64,000 nt of DNA from Euryodendron excelsum (Eukaryota > Streptophyta > Magnoliopsida > Ericales > Pentaphylacaceae): NCBI GenBank assembly GCA_033060915.1, contig CM065387.1, positions 30,059,001-30,123,000 of the forward strand, read 5' to 3'. How positions within the stretch are numbered: the first letter of the stretch is position 1; the number at the start of each line of letters is the position of its first letter. This document shows positions 9,807 through 19,601 of the stretch, one piece after another. A model generated the notes under the pieces. That model was given only the letters and a program-made list of their open reading frames with translations, made no database searches and was not told where the DNA came from. The position numbers and the translations under genes are program-made.

Positions 9807-11652
9807 ATGGCAGACGCAGGTGATGATGGTTCCGAGAGGAGACGCCGTTCGGGGAAGGCAGCCCGGACCGATTCTGCTGGCGGTTCCAGTCGATCCAAAG
9901 GTAGTCGACGATCCGCCGGACGATCCTCATCGAGCCAGAGCGGGCAGGGGAGTAGGCTACCTATCGACCCTTTTCCTCCGGTTGAGCAGGCTTTTGCTGA
10001 GGAGGTTGACACCGAGGAGGAGGTACCGGGCCTTGGGGACCAGTTGACCGGCTATGGGAGAGCCTCTTCCAAGCATAGGCAGACAGACGCCGACTTGGGA
10101 GACTTGCAGATACCAGATGTCCCACCTCTCGGGGATCTGGCCTATCACCCTAGTGTATATTCCAGACAGCATTTACCACCTCCGCGGGTACACACAGCTT
10201 TCCAAGGGGCTGTTCATCAGGTGTTTGTGACCATGCAGCAGGCTGCCCCATCATACCGCGCCTTCTTGGCAGAGATCGGGTTTGGCGCCTTTATGGGATT
10301 ACAAGCTAACCGCCTGAACCGACATTTGGTACTGGCATTGGTTGAGCGGTGGTTCAGGGAGACTGGGACCTTCCATTTCATCAGCTTCGAGTTAGGCCCT
10401 ACTCCTCTAGATTAGGCGATTATTACAGGACTCTCCTTTGTCGGCCGGTGGATCACCCTGCACCCTGTCAGCAGGGACGAGGCCTGTTTGCTGTTGGACT
10501 TGCCCCAGCCTGAGCGTTCTGCATTCCCAGTCTCTTGGATCAGTCAGGGTGAGCGTACTTTTGCTACCGAGCCATCGCCTGCCCGGCGGGACATCATGAG
10601 ACGGTGACTTGTGTTGTACATCATCTTTAGCTGCTTCTACAACAACAACAAGTCACTCGTGCCGTGCCGTCTGGTGAGTATAGTAGCCGATCTAGGAGCT
10701 TTGTCTGAGTTGGACTGGGGGTCCTTTTCTTTTGGCTGTTTTCTTCGATCGATGCGGGTTCGGACTTCTTCTCGTTGGGGCAGCATGACTAGCTTTTGGC
10801 CCTTTCTTGTCTGGTGGAGTTACAAGTACCTGCCGGTGCGTCGCCCTGCAATCGTTGAGGATGATCTCTATCCTCGTGCTTTAAGGTGGGCTCGTGACCG
10901 GGTAGCCCAGCGATTGGAGATTACTGACTTCGTGATGCTTCAGGCTAACCTGGAGCTGATTGAGGCGAGGGATGTGACCTGGCGGCCCTTCATTGGATCA
11001 GTCCATTATGAGACAGTCCGGTACCTGGTCTCGTTGTCCTTATCGAGAGCTGCTTTTCTCAGCGATGATACCTGGGAGTCATATCTTGGAGAGCGGCATT
11101 GGCGGCAGTTTCACGATGAGTTTCGATCAGCAGGGGCTCCGCCAGAGTACATGTTTGGAGCCCTGGTGGCCGGAGTACCCATCCCTTACCAGGAGCGCCA
11201 GCCAGGTGTCGGGTTCTTGCTTCCTCCGGATACGGATTATGCTGCGCACTTTGGAGCCCATTCGGTTGGTGCCTTCACCCGGTTTGAGGTAGTAGTCGGT
11301 GAGTACGCTGTTGGCCAGGAGGTGGTTGACCTATGGCGCCGTGCTGGAGGATATGTGCCCCAGGCTGAGTTTACTGCTGTGAGGGACCAGAGAGATCGGT
11401 ACCAGATGGAGCGGGACCAGTACCAGGCTGAGGTGGCTTCCTTGATGGCTCGGTTATCTCAGATGGGTGGTAGGGGGGTAAGTTATTCTCTCTTTGCTCC
11501 TTATTGCTCTGCCATTGCTTAGCTCCTTTTGCTTGCAGTTGATTTTGGTTTTATCTCCCCTGCAGGACGGCGGTGCTTCGAGTAGTTATCCTCCTCCTCT
11601 GATGCCGGGTTTCGGGGATTTTGATCCAGATGATATTGATTTTGACCTGTGA
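9807..11652 (+). pseudogene. Plant mobile domain (PMD) protein gene, antisense ORF of the retrotransposon, two in-frame stops
   Basis: One reading frame runs from ATG 9807 to 11477, then through a predicted 88-bp intron (11478-11565) into an exon ending with TGA at 11650; 585 codons in all. Residues 1-50 are Ser/Arg/Lys-rich and could serve nuclear targeting. From about 140 the protein resembles the aminotransferase-like plant mobile domain (LVERWFRETGTFHF, AIITGL, ADLGALSELDWGSFSFG, FWPFLVWWSYKYLPV). Residues 520-552 look coiled-coil and the last exon is acidic (FDPDDIDFDL). PMD proteins occur as host genes of the MAIN type and inside plant retrotransposons. Here the gene is antisense to the LTR. 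TAG at 10413 and TGA at 10605 lie in frame and interrupt it, so it is probably dead. The TGA could be CGA after C-to-T change. Confidence 0.8.
11478..11565 (+). other. Predicted intron 2 of the antisense PMD gene
   Basis: GTAAGT donor at 11478 and CCCCTGCAG acceptor ending at 11565. It falls between codons, and removing it joins the coiled-coil region to an in-frame 28-codon acidic tail. A nearer acceptor (TTGCAG at 11538) would not give this tail. Confidence 0.7.
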
Positions 11653-12429
11653 TTGATGCCCCTTGTGGAGACTCTGATCCTCTTTCGCCCCTTATCCCTG
11701 AGATGTATTGATGTTAGACAGTTTTATTTTGCTTAGTTTTGTATAAGGATGGATGTTTATGGTACTTAAAAGTATGGATAGACAAATGCATTTACGATCT
11801 TTACAGCTAGGCGTATGAGCAGATGTATGATGATGTTAGATATTTGTTACATGAGTTGATTTTGGTGACTTCTATTTCTACAGGGAGTTACATCCTATAT
11901 GTGCAAAGCTCATGCTGATTTTTTTTTTTTTTTAAAACATATGCACAGGTTAGAAATATGTTAATAGAATGACACAGGGTGCTGTTAGACTTGTGGCCTT
12001 GGGAATGGTAACTCCCTCCTCTTCGGGGATTTAGCCTCTCCTTTGGCTTAACCCTATCTTGATTGGATGATAGCACTTCGAACCTTTCTCAACCTCTTGA
12101 CTGCCTTCCACTTTCTATCTTAAGGTTAGTGTATGGGGTTACTGGGCTGAGACTCTCGACTCTCGGGGTTTTAGCAACAGCTTACCTGACCTTTAGCAGA
12201 GCGATAAGAGGCCAGTCATTTCAATCCGAGAAGACTTTGTTTAGGACCGTAATGTTGGCTAGGTTAGGGGGCTTTAGAAACAATGGGATATGTAGGTTCA
12301 AATTTGTTTTTAGCAAAGTTTAGATCCAAACTGTCCTTAACCGTTCTTCAGTAGGAGTAGCATCCTCTTTTTTTTTTTTTTAGCTTTGGCAGCGTATCCA
12401 TCTCATTTAGATCAAGCAATCTGCTTTCA
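11653..12429. other. Internal retrotransposon sequence beyond the PMD gene
   Basis: About 780 bp with no convincing gene. It includes a T13 run near 11920 and a T14 run near 12370. In a complete element, pol would lie to the right of here on the minus strand; none is present, so the fragment was cut before integrase. 5S spacer sequence resumes at ATCACAGGGAAA about 12430. Confidence 0.6.
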
Positions 12430-12541
12430 ATCACAGGGAAATGGTTTGTTTTATTATTTCTTTTCTATTTGTCAGCGGCGATCGCAAGGAAACCAAGCTG
12501 GCTCGGTTGGGCTTAACAGGAAAAAGCGATGAAAACCTTTT

Positions 12542-12661
12542 GGGTGCGATCATACTAGCACTAATGCACCGGATCCCATCAGAACTCCGCAGTTAAGTGT
12601 GCTTGGGCAAGAGTAGTACAAGGATGGGTGACCCCCTGGGAAGCCCTCGTGTTGCACCCCT
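12542..12661 (+). rRNA. 5S: 5S rRNA gene B1
   Basis: First copy after the retrotransposon. Variants C15T, G68A, T79A, T103C and T at -1. Its upstream spacer begins mid-unit at the junction. Confidence 0.9.
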
Positions 12662-12877
12662 ACCTTTTTTGGGCAGCGTTCCGCGCAGCGAGAGTTGGCG
12701 CCGTTCTCCGCGGCCTTCTTTTGGCAATAACGAAACTCGTGTTAGATTACAATCCAAATTGAGTATCACAGGGAAAGGGTTTGTTTCATTATTTATTTTA
12801 CTATTTGTCGGCGGCGATCGCAAAGAAACCAAGCTGGCTCGGCGAGGCTCAAAAGAAAAAAGCGATGAGAACCTTTT

Positions 12878-12997
12878 GGGTGCGATCATACCGGTACTAA
12901 TGCATGGGATCCCATCAGAACTTCACAGTTAAGTGTGCTAGGGTGAGAGTAGTACCAGGATGGGTGACCCCCTGGGAAGTCCTCGTGTTACACCCAT
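12878..12997 (+). rRNA. 5S: 5S rRNA gene B2, diverged
   Basis: About nine changes, including ACCGGTAC for ACCAGCAC, GCATGGG, CTTCACAG, TACCAGG at the C-box edge, and an altered 3' end (TTACACCCAT). Confidence 0.87.
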
Positions 12998-13212
12998 ACC
13001 TTTTTTGGGCAGCGTTCCGCGCGGCGAGAATTGGCGCCGTTCTCTGCGGCCTTCTTTTGGCAGCAACGTAATTCGTGTTAGATTACTGTCTAAATTGAGT
13101 ATCACAGGGAAAGGGTGTGTTTCGTTATTTATTTTTCTATTTGTCGGCAGCGATCGCAAGGAAACCATGGTGGCTCGACGAGGCTTAAAAGAAAAAATGA
13201 TGAGAACCTGTC

Positions 13213-13332
13213 GGGTGCGATCATACCAACACTAATGCATCGGATCCCATCAGAACTCTGCATTTAAGTGTGCTTGGGCGAGAGTAGTACTAGGATGGGC
13301 GACCCCCTGGGAAGTCCACGTGTTGCACCCCA
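13213..13332 (+). rRNA. 5S: 5S rRNA gene B3
   Basis: Variants G17A, C28T, a G51T change at the A-box start (CATTTAAG), GGGCGAC in the C box and final A instead of T. Confidence 0.88.
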
Positions 13333-13548
13333 ACCTTTTTTCGGTTGCGTTCCGCGCGGCGAGAGTTGGCGCCGTTCTCCGCGGCCTTCTTTTGGCAGCA
13401 ACGAAATTCGTGTTAGATTACAATCTAAATTGAGTATCAGAGGGAAAGGGTTTGTTTCATTATTCATCTTTCTTTTTGTCGGCGGCCTTCGTAAGGAAAC
13501 CAAGCTGGCTCGGCGAGGGTTAAAAGAAAAAAGCGTTGCGAACCTTCC

Positions 13549-13668
13549 GGGTGCGATCATACCAGCACTAATGCACCGGATCCCATCAGAACTCCGTAGT
13601 TAAGTGTGCTAGCGCGAGAGTTGTTCTAGGATGGCTGACCCCCTAGGAAGTCCTCGTGTTGGTTCCCT
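13549..13668 (+). rRNA. 5S: 5S rRNA gene B4, diverged 3' end
   Basis: The 3' end is GTTGGTTCCCT, so it no longer pairs with GGGTGCG. Other changes include CTAGCGCGAGAG, TTGTTCTAGG and GGCTGACC in the promoter region. Probably inactive. Confidence 0.86.
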
Positions 13669-13878
13669 ACCTTTTTTGGGCAGCGTTCCGTGCGGCGAGA
13701 GTTCGAGCCGTTCTCCGTGGCCCTCTTTTGGCAGCAACGAAATTCGTGTTACATTACAATCCAAATTGAGTATCACAGGGTTTGTTTCATTATTTAATTT
13801 TCTATTTCTTGGCGGCGATCGCAAGGAAACCAAGCTGGCTCGGCGAGGCATAAAAGAATAAAGCGATGAGAACCTTTC

Positions 13879-13998
13879 GGGTGCGATCATACCAGCACTA
13901 ATGCACTGGATCCCATCAGAACACCGCAGTTAAGTGTGCTTGGGCGAGAGTAGTACTTGGACGGGTGTCCCCCTGGGAAGTCATTGTGTTGCACCCCT
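13879..13998 (+). rRNA. 5S: 5S rRNA gene B5
   Basis: A box intact; C box changed to TGGACGGGTGTCCCCC; CACTGGATCC and CATTGTG variants elsewhere. Confidence 0.88.
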
Positions 13999-14214
13999 AC
14001 CTTTTTTGGGTAGATTTCCATGCGGTGACAGTTGGTGCCATTCTTCGCGGCCTTCTTTTGGCTGCAACGAAATTTGTGTTACATTACAATTTGAATTGGG
14101 TATCACAGCGAAAGGGTTTGTTTCGTTCTTTATTTTTCTATTTGTCAGCGGCAATCGCAAGGAATCCAAGCTGGCTCGGCGAGGCTTAAAAGAAAAAAGT
14201 GATGACAACCATTC

Positions 14215-14334
14215 GGGTGTGTTCATACCAGCACTAATGCACAGGATCCCACCAGAACTCCGCAGTTAAGTGTGCTTGGGCGAGAGTAGTACTAGGATGG
14301 GTGACCCCCTGGGAAGTCCTCGTGTTGCACCCCT
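14215..14334 (+). rRNA. 5S: 5S rRNA gene B6
   Basis: Changes confined to the first 40 nt (GGGTGTGTTC, CACAGGATCCCACC). All internal promoter boxes are consensus. Confidence 0.92.
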
Positions 14335-14550
14335 ACCTATTTTGGGCAGCGTTCCGTGCGGCGAGAGTTGGCGCCGTTCTCCGCGGCCTTCTTTTGGCAG
14401 CAACGAAATTCGTGTTAGATTACAATCTAAATTGAGTATCACAGGGAAAGAGTTTGTTTCATTATTTATTTTTCTATTTGTCGGCGGCGATCGCAAGGAA
14501 ACCAAGGTGGCTCAGCGAGGCTCAAAGGAAAAAAGCGATCTGAACCCTTC

Positions 14551-14670
14551 GGGCGCGATCATACCAGCACTAATGCTCCAGATCCCATCAGAACTCTGCA
14601 GTTAAGTGTGCTTGGGTGAGAGTAGTACTTGGATTGGTGACCCCCTGGGAAGTCCTTGTGTTGCACCCCT
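14551..14670 (+). rRNA. 5S: 5S rRNA gene B7
   Basis: GGGCGCG start, TGCTCCAGATCC, CTCTGCAG, GGGTGAG and TTGGATTGG variants; A box consensus. Confidence 0.89.
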
Positions 14671-14886
14671 CCCTTTTTTGGGCAGCGTTACGCGTAGCGA
14701 GGGTTGGCGTCGTACTCCGCGGCCTTCTTTTGGCAGCAACGAAATTCGTGTAACATTACAATCTGAATTGAGTATCACAGGGAAAGAATTTATTTCATTA
14801 TTTATTTTTCTATTTGTCGGCAGCGATCGCAAGGAAACCAAGTTGGCTCGGCGAGGCTTATAAGAAAAAAGCGATGAGAACCTTTC

Positions 14887-15006
14887 GTGTGCAATCATAC
14901 CAGCACTAATGCACCGGATCCCATCAGAACACCGCAGTTAAGTGTGCTTGGGCGAGAGTAGTACTAGGATGCGTGACCCTTTGGGAAGTCCTCGTGTTGC
15001 ACCGCT
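14887..15006 (+). rRNA. 5S: 5S rRNA gene B8
   Basis: Starts GTGTGCAATC and ends GCACCGCT; C box reads GGATGCGTGACCCTTTGG. A box intact. Confidence 0.88.
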
Positions 15007-15220
15007 ACCTTTTTTGGTCAGCGTTTTGCGCGGCGAGAGTTTGTGCCGTTCTCCGCGGCCTTCTTTCGGCAGCAACGAAATTCATGTTAGATTACAATCT
15101 AAATTTAGTATCACAGGGAAAGAGTTTGTTTCATTATTTATTTTTCTATTCGACGGCGGCGATCGAAAAAAGCAAGCTGGCTCGGCGACGCGTAGAAGAA
15201 TAAAGTGATGAGAACCTTTC

Positions 15221-15340
15221 CTGTGCGATCATACCAGCACTAATGCAACAGATCCCATCCGAACTCCGCAATTAAGTGTGCTTGGGCGAGAGTAGTTCTT
15301 GGATGGGTGACCCCCTGGGAAGTCCTCGTGTTGCACCCCT
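15221..15340 (+). rRNA. 5S: 5S rRNA gene B9
   Basis: Starts CTGTGCG instead of GGGTGCG. GCAACAGATCC, CATCCGAAC and CAATTAAG are other variants; 3' half nearly consensus. Confidence 0.88.
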
Positions 15341-15556
15341 ACCTTTTTTGGGTTGCGTTCCGCGCGGCGACAGTTGGCGCCGTTCTTCGCAGCCATCTTT
15401 TGGCAGCAATGAAATTCGTGTTAGATTACAGTCTAAATTGAGTATCACAGGGAAATCATTTGTTTCATTATTTATTTTTCTATTTGTCGGCGGCGATCGC
15501 AACGAAACAAAGCTGGCTCGGCGAGGCTTAAAATAAAAAAGCGCTGAGAAATTTTC

Positions 15557-15675
15557 GGGTGCGATCATACCAGAACTAATGCACCAGATCCCATCAGAAC
15601 TCCACAGTTAAGTGTGCTTTGGTGAGAGTAGTACTAGGCTGGGTGACCTTTCGGAAGTCCTCGTGTTGCTCCCCC
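15557..15675 (+). rRNA. 5S: 5S rRNA gene B10, 1-nt C-box deletion
   Basis: 119 nt. The C box reads GGCTGGGTGACCTTTCGG, one base short, and the end is GCTCCCCC. Likely a weak or dead copy. Confidence 0.85.
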
Positions 15676-15891
15676 ACGTTTTTTGGGCAGCGTGCCGCGA
15701 GGCGATAGTTGGCCCCGTTCTCTACGACCTTTTTTTAGCTGCAACGAAATTCGTGTTAAATTACAATCTAAATTGAGTATCACAGGTAAAGGGTTTGTTT
15801 CATTATTTATTTTTCTATTTGACGGCGGCGATCGCAAGGAAACCAAGCTGGCTCGGCGAGGCTTAAAAGAAAAAAGCGATGAGAACCTTTC

Positions 15892-16011
15892 GGGTGTCAT
15901 CAGACCAGCACTAATGCACCGGATCCCATTGGAACTCCATAGTAAAGTGTGCTTGGGCGAGAGTAGTACTAGGATGGGTGACCCCCTGGGAAGTCCTCGT
16001 GTTGCACCCCT
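15892..16011 (+). rRNA. 5S: 5S rRNA gene B11
   Basis: GGGTGTCATCAGACC, CCATTGGAAC and an A-box start of AGTAAAGTG; positions 57-120 are consensus. Confidence 0.9.
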
Positions 16012-16227
16012 ACCTTTTTTGGGCAGCGTTCCGCGCGGCGAGACTTGGCGCCGTTCTCCGCGGCCTTCTTTTGGCAGCAACGAAATTCGTGTTAGATTAC
16101 AATCTAAATTGAGTATCACAGGGAAAGAGTTTGTTTCATTATTTATTTTTCAATTTGTCAGCGGCGATCGCAAGGAAACCAAGCTGGCTCAGCGAGGTTT
16201 AAAATAAAAAAGCGCTGAGAACCTTTC

Positions 16228-16347
16228 GGGTGCGATCATACCAGCACTAATGCACCGGATCCCATCAGAACTCCGTAGTTAAGTGTGCTTGGGCGAGAGT
16301 AGTACTAGGATGGCTGACCCCCTGGGAAGTCCTTGTGTTGCACCCCT
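16228..16347 (+). rRNA. 5S: 5S rRNA gene B12
   Basis: Only three clear variants: CCGTAG, GGCTGACC (C box) and CCTTGTG. Confidence 0.93.
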
Positions 16348-16562
16348 ACCTTTTTTGGGCAGTGTTCCATGCGGCGAGCGTTGGCGCCGTTCTCCTCGGC
16401 CTTCTTTTGGCAGCAACGAAATTCGTGTTAGATTACAATCTAAATTGAGTATCACAAGAAAAGAGTCTTTTTCATTATTTTTTTTCTATTTCTCGGCGGC
16501 GATCGCAAGGAAGCCAAGCTGGCTCGGCGAGGCTTAACATAAAAAAACGATAAGAAACTTTC

Positions 16563-16682
16563 GGGTGTGATCATACCAGCACTAATGCACCAGATCCCAT
16601 CAGAACTCCGCAGTTAAGTGTGCTTGGGCGAGAGTAGTACAAGGATGGCTGACCGCCTGGGAAGTCCTTGTGTTGCACCAAT
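16563..16682 (+). rRNA. 5S: 5S rRNA gene B13
   Basis: GGGTGTGATC, CCAGATCC, ACAAGGATGGCTGACCGCC in the C box and a GCACCAAT 3' end. Confidence 0.88.
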
Positions 16683-16902
16683 ACCTTTTTTGGGCAGTGT
16701 TCTGTGCGGCGAGAGTTGGCGCCGTTCTCCGCGGCCTTCTTTTGGCAGCAACGAAATTCGTGTTAGATTACAATCTAAATTGAGTATCACAGGGAAATAG
16801 TTTGTTTCATTATTTATTTTTCTATTTGTCGGCGGGCGCGAGAGCAAGGAAACCAAGCTGGCTCGGCGAGCTTAAAAAAAAAAAAAGCGATGAGAACCTT
16901 TC

Positions 16903-17020
16903 GGGTGTGATCATACCAGCACTAATGCACCGGATCCCATCAGCACTCCGTAGTTAAGTGTGCTTGGGCGAGAGTAGTGTGTTGGGCGAGAGTAGTCCTG
17001 TGTTGGGTGACCCCCTGGGA
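16903..17020 (+). pseudogene. 5S: 5S rRNA gene B14, internally duplicated, 3' end lost
   Basis: Normal to about position 76, then GTTGGGCGAGAGTAGT is repeated and a junction CCTGTGTTGGGTGACC leads into the C box. The last 20 nt of the gene are replaced by ACC, a T7 run and GGCGTACC. The following spacer contains GGCAGGCTAACAGCGAG, lacking the GTTCCGCGCGG of B units, as array A does. Confidence 0.9.
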
Positions 17021-17218
17021 ACCTTTTTTTGGCGTACCCTTTTTGGGCAGGCTAACAGCGAGAGTTGGCGCCGTTCTCCGCGGCCTTCTTTTGGCAGCAA
17101 CGAAATTCGTGTTAGATTACAATCTAAATTGAGTATCACAGGGAAAGGGTTTGTTTCATTATTTATTTTTCTATTTGTCGGCGGCGATCGCAAGGAAACC
17201 AAGCTGGCTCGGCGAGGC

Positions 17219-17225
17219 TTAAAAG
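17219..17225 (+). promoter_or_regulatory. TATA-like upstream element of a consensus 5S gene (B15)
   Basis: TTAAAAG at -29 to -23 from the B15 start, with C at -1. Plant 5S genes use an AT-rich element near -28 and C at -1. The same element precedes most copies in the window; unit B32 lacks it. Confidence 0.7.
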
Positions 17226-17247
17226 AAAAAAGCGATGAGAACCTTTC

Positions 17248-17367
17248 GGGTGCGATCATACCAGCACTAATGCACCGGATCCCATCAGAACTCCGCAGTT
17301 AAGTGTGCTTGGGCGAGAGTAGTACTAGGATGGGTGACCCCCTGGGAAGTCCTCGTGTTGCACCCCT
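17248..17367 (+). rRNA. 5S: 5S rRNA gene B15, consensus
   Basis: Consensus at all 120 positions. Starts the homogenised block of array B. Downstream spacer has GCAAAAAAATTC in place of GCAACGAAATTC. Confidence 0.97.
17297..17345 (+). promoter_or_regulatory. Internal control region of a consensus 5S gene (B15)
   Basis: A box AGTTAAGTGTGCTTGG (17297-17312), intermediate element about 17314-17319 and C box AGGATGGGTGACCCCCTGG (17327-17345), the TFIIIA/TFIIIC region of Pol III type 1 promoters. Most plant 5S genes have AAGCGTGC in the A box; here the C is T. Confidence 0.8.
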
Positions 17368-17370
17368 ACC

Positions 17371-17376
17371 TTTTTT
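17371..17376 (+). terminator. Pol III T-run terminator of B15 (representative)
   Basis: T6 beginning 4 nt after the gene end. Arrays A and B have T5-T6, while the right part of array C has mostly T7. Copies C42 and C54 have lost it. Confidence 0.85.
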
Positions 17377-17583
17377 GGGCAGCGTTCCGCGCGGCGAGAG
17401 TTGGCGCCGTTCTCCGCGGCCTTCTTTTGGCAGCAAAAAAATTCGTGTTAGATTACAATCTAAATTGAGTATCACAGGGAAAGGGTTTGTTTCATTATTT
17501 ATTTTTCTATTTGTCGGCGGCGATCGCAAGGAAACCAAGCTGGCTCGGCGAGGCTTAAAAGAAAAAAGCGATGAGAACCTTTC

Positions 17584-17703
17584 GGGTGCGATCATACCAG
17601 CACTAATGCACCGGATCCCATCAGAACTCCGCAGTTAAGTGTGCTTGGGCGAGAGTAGTACTAGGATGGGTGACCCCCTGGGAAGTCCTCGTGTTGCACC
17701 CCT
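17584..17703 (+). rRNA. 5S: 5S rRNA gene B16, consensus, chimeric spacer
   Basis: Consensus gene. Its spacer starts as B-type (GTTCCGCGCGG) and ends as A-type (TTCCTATTTG, GCGAGAGCAAGG, long A-run), so the unit is a mosaic of the two subtypes. Confidence 0.97.
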
Positions 17704-17921
17704 ACCTTTTTTGGGCAGCGTTCCGCGCGGCGAGAGTTGGCGCCGTTCTTCGCGGCCTTTTTTTGGCAGCAACGAAATTCGTGTTAGATTACAATCTAAA
17801 TTGAGTATCAGAGGGAAAGGGTTTGTTTCATTATTCATTTTTCCTATTTGTCGGCGGCGAGAGCAAGGAAACCAAGCTGGCTCGGCGAGGCTTAAAAAAA
17901 AAAAAGCGATGAGAACCTTTC

Positions 17922-18041
17922 GGGTGCGATCATACCAGCACTAATGCACCGGATCCCATCAGAACTCCGCAGTTAAGTGTGCTTGGGCGAGAGTAGTACT
18001 AGGATGGGTGACCCCCTGGGAAGTCCTCGTGTTGCACCCCT
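17922..18041 (+). rRNA. 5S: 5S rRNA gene B17, consensus, chimeric spacer
   Basis: Consensus gene. Spacer is B-type except for the A-type GCGAGAGCTAGG near 18192. Confidence 0.97.
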
Positions 18042-18257
18042 ACCTTTTTTGGGCAGCGTTCCGCGCGGCGAGAGTTGGCGCCGTTCTCCGCGGCCTTCTT
18101 TTGGCAGCAACGAAATTCGTGTTAGATTACAATCTAAATTGAGTATCACAGGGAAAGGGTTTGTTTCATTATTTATTTTTCTATTTGTCGGCGGCGAGAG
18201 CTAGGAAACCAAGCTGGCTCGGCGAGGCTTAAAAGAAAAAAGCGATGAGAACCTTTC

Positions 18258-18377
18258 GGGTGCGATCATACCAGCACTAATGCACCGGATCCCATCAGAA
18301 CTCCGCAGTTAAGTGTGCTTGGGCGAGAGTAGTACTAGGATGGGTGACCCCCTGGGAAGTCCTCGTGTTGCACCCCT
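18258..18377 (+). rRNA. 5S: 5S rRNA gene B18, consensus
   Basis: Consensus gene with a pure B-type spacer; the unit is indistinguishable from B19. Confidence 0.97.
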
Positions 18378-18593
18378 ACCTTTTTTGGGCAGCGTTCCGC
18401 GCGGCGAGAGTTGGCGCCGTTCTCCGCGGCCTTCTTTTGGCAGCAACGAAATTCGTGTTAGATTACAATCTAAATTGAGTATCACAGGGAAAGGGTTTGT
18501 TTCATTATTTATTTTTCTATTTGTCGGCGGCGATCGCAAGGAAACCAAGCTGGCTCGGCGAGGCTTAAAAGAAAAAAGCGATGAGAACCTTTC

Positions 18594-18713
18594 GGGTGCG
18601 ATCATACCAGCACTAATGCACCGGATCCCATCAGAACTCCGCAGTTAAGTGTGCTTGGGCGAGAGTAGTACTAGGATGGGTGACCCCCTGGGAAGTCCTC
18701 GTGTTGCACCCCT
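18594..18713 (+). rRNA. 5S: 5S rRNA gene B19, consensus
   Basis: Consensus gene; whole 336-bp unit appears identical to the B18 unit. Confidence 0.97.
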
Positions 18714-18929
18714 ACCTTTTTTGGGCAGCGTTCCGCGCGGCGAGAGTTGGCGCCGTTCTCCGCGGCCTTCTTTTGGCAGCAACGAAATTCGTGTTAGATT
18801 ACAATCTAAATTGAGTATCACAGGGAAAGGGTTTGTTTCATTATTTATTTTTCTATTTGTCGGCGGCGATCGCAAGGAAACCAAGCTGGCTCGGCGAGGC
18901 TTAAAAGAAAAAAGCGATGAGAACCTTTC

Positions 18930-19049
18930 GGGTGCGATCATACCAGCACTAATGCACCGGATCCCATCAGAACTCCGCAGTTAAGTGTGCTTGGGCGAGA
19001 GTAGTACTAGGATGGGTGACCCCCTGGGAAGTCCTCGTGTTGCACCCCT
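18930..19049 (+). rRNA. 5S: 5S rRNA gene B20, consensus
   Basis: Consensus gene. One base is missing in GCGCGGCGAG of the spacer and the spacer palindrome has C-to-T, giving the perfect form. Confidence 0.97.
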
Positions 19050-19264
19050 ACCTTTTTTGGGCAGCGTTCCGCGCGCGAGAGTTGGCGCCGTTCTCCGCGG
19101 CCTTCTTTTGGCAGCAACGAAATTCGTGTTAGATTATAATCTAAATTGAGTATCACAGGGAAATGGTTTGTTTCATTATTTATTTTTCTATTTGTCGGCG
19201 GCGATCGCAAGGAAACCAAGCTGGCTCGGCGAGGCTTAAAAGAAAAAAGCGATGAGAACCTTTC

Positions 19265-19384
19265 GGGTGCGATCATACCAGCACTAATGCACCAGATCCC
19301 ATCAGAACTCCGCAGTTAAGTGTGCTTGGGTGAGAGTAGTACTAGGATGGGTGACCCCCTGGGAAGTCCTCGTGTTGCACCCCT
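19265..19384 (+). rRNA. 5S: 5S rRNA gene B21, chimeric spacer
   Basis: Two variants, G30A and C67T. Spacer is B-type with an A-type GCGAGAGCTAGG patch near 19537. Confidence 0.95.
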
Positions 19385-19601
19385 ACCTTTTTTGGGCAGC
19401 GTTCCGCGCGGCGAGAGTTGGCGCCGTTCTCCGCGGCCTTCTTTTGGCAGCAACGAAATTCGTGTTAGATTACAATCTAAATTGAGTATCACAGGGAAAG
19501 GGTTTGTTTCATTATTTATTTTTCTATTTGTCGGCGGCGAGAGCTAGGAAACCAAGCTGGCTCGGCGAGGCTTAAAAGAAAAAAAGCGATGAGAACCTTT
19601 C

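Larger units (their letters stand above)
4337..12429 (-). mobile_element. Truncated Tat-like LTR retrotransposon fragment, reverse orientation
   Basis: About 8.1 kb of retroelement between two 5S arrays. In element orientation (minus strand) it has internal DNA (12429-8479), a polypurine tract and a 3' LTR (8478-4337) whose last roughly 1.1 kb is missing compared with the solo LTR at 31438-36572. Neither end has a target duplication and the 5S sequences flanking it are not continuous. No gag, protease, reverse transcriptase or integrase remains. The internal region holds a PMD gene on the opposite strand, the arrangement known for antisense ORFs of Tat/Ogre/Retand elements. Lineage is inferred from LTR size, termini and this antisense gene. 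Confidence 0.85.

Noticed and set aside
12063..12323. 86-codon frame right of the PMD gene
   Set aside because: No recognisable motif and no matching splice or start signals; treated as internal retroelement DNA.
8480..12429. Search for gag, protease, reverse transcriptase, RNase H and integrase
   Set aside because: No frame on the minus strand shows these motifs; the fragment ends before pol.
4337..12429. Reading the fragment as a simple insertion into one 5S unit
   Set aside because: 5S sequence on the two sides is not continuous and belongs to different subtypes, and there is no target-site duplication.
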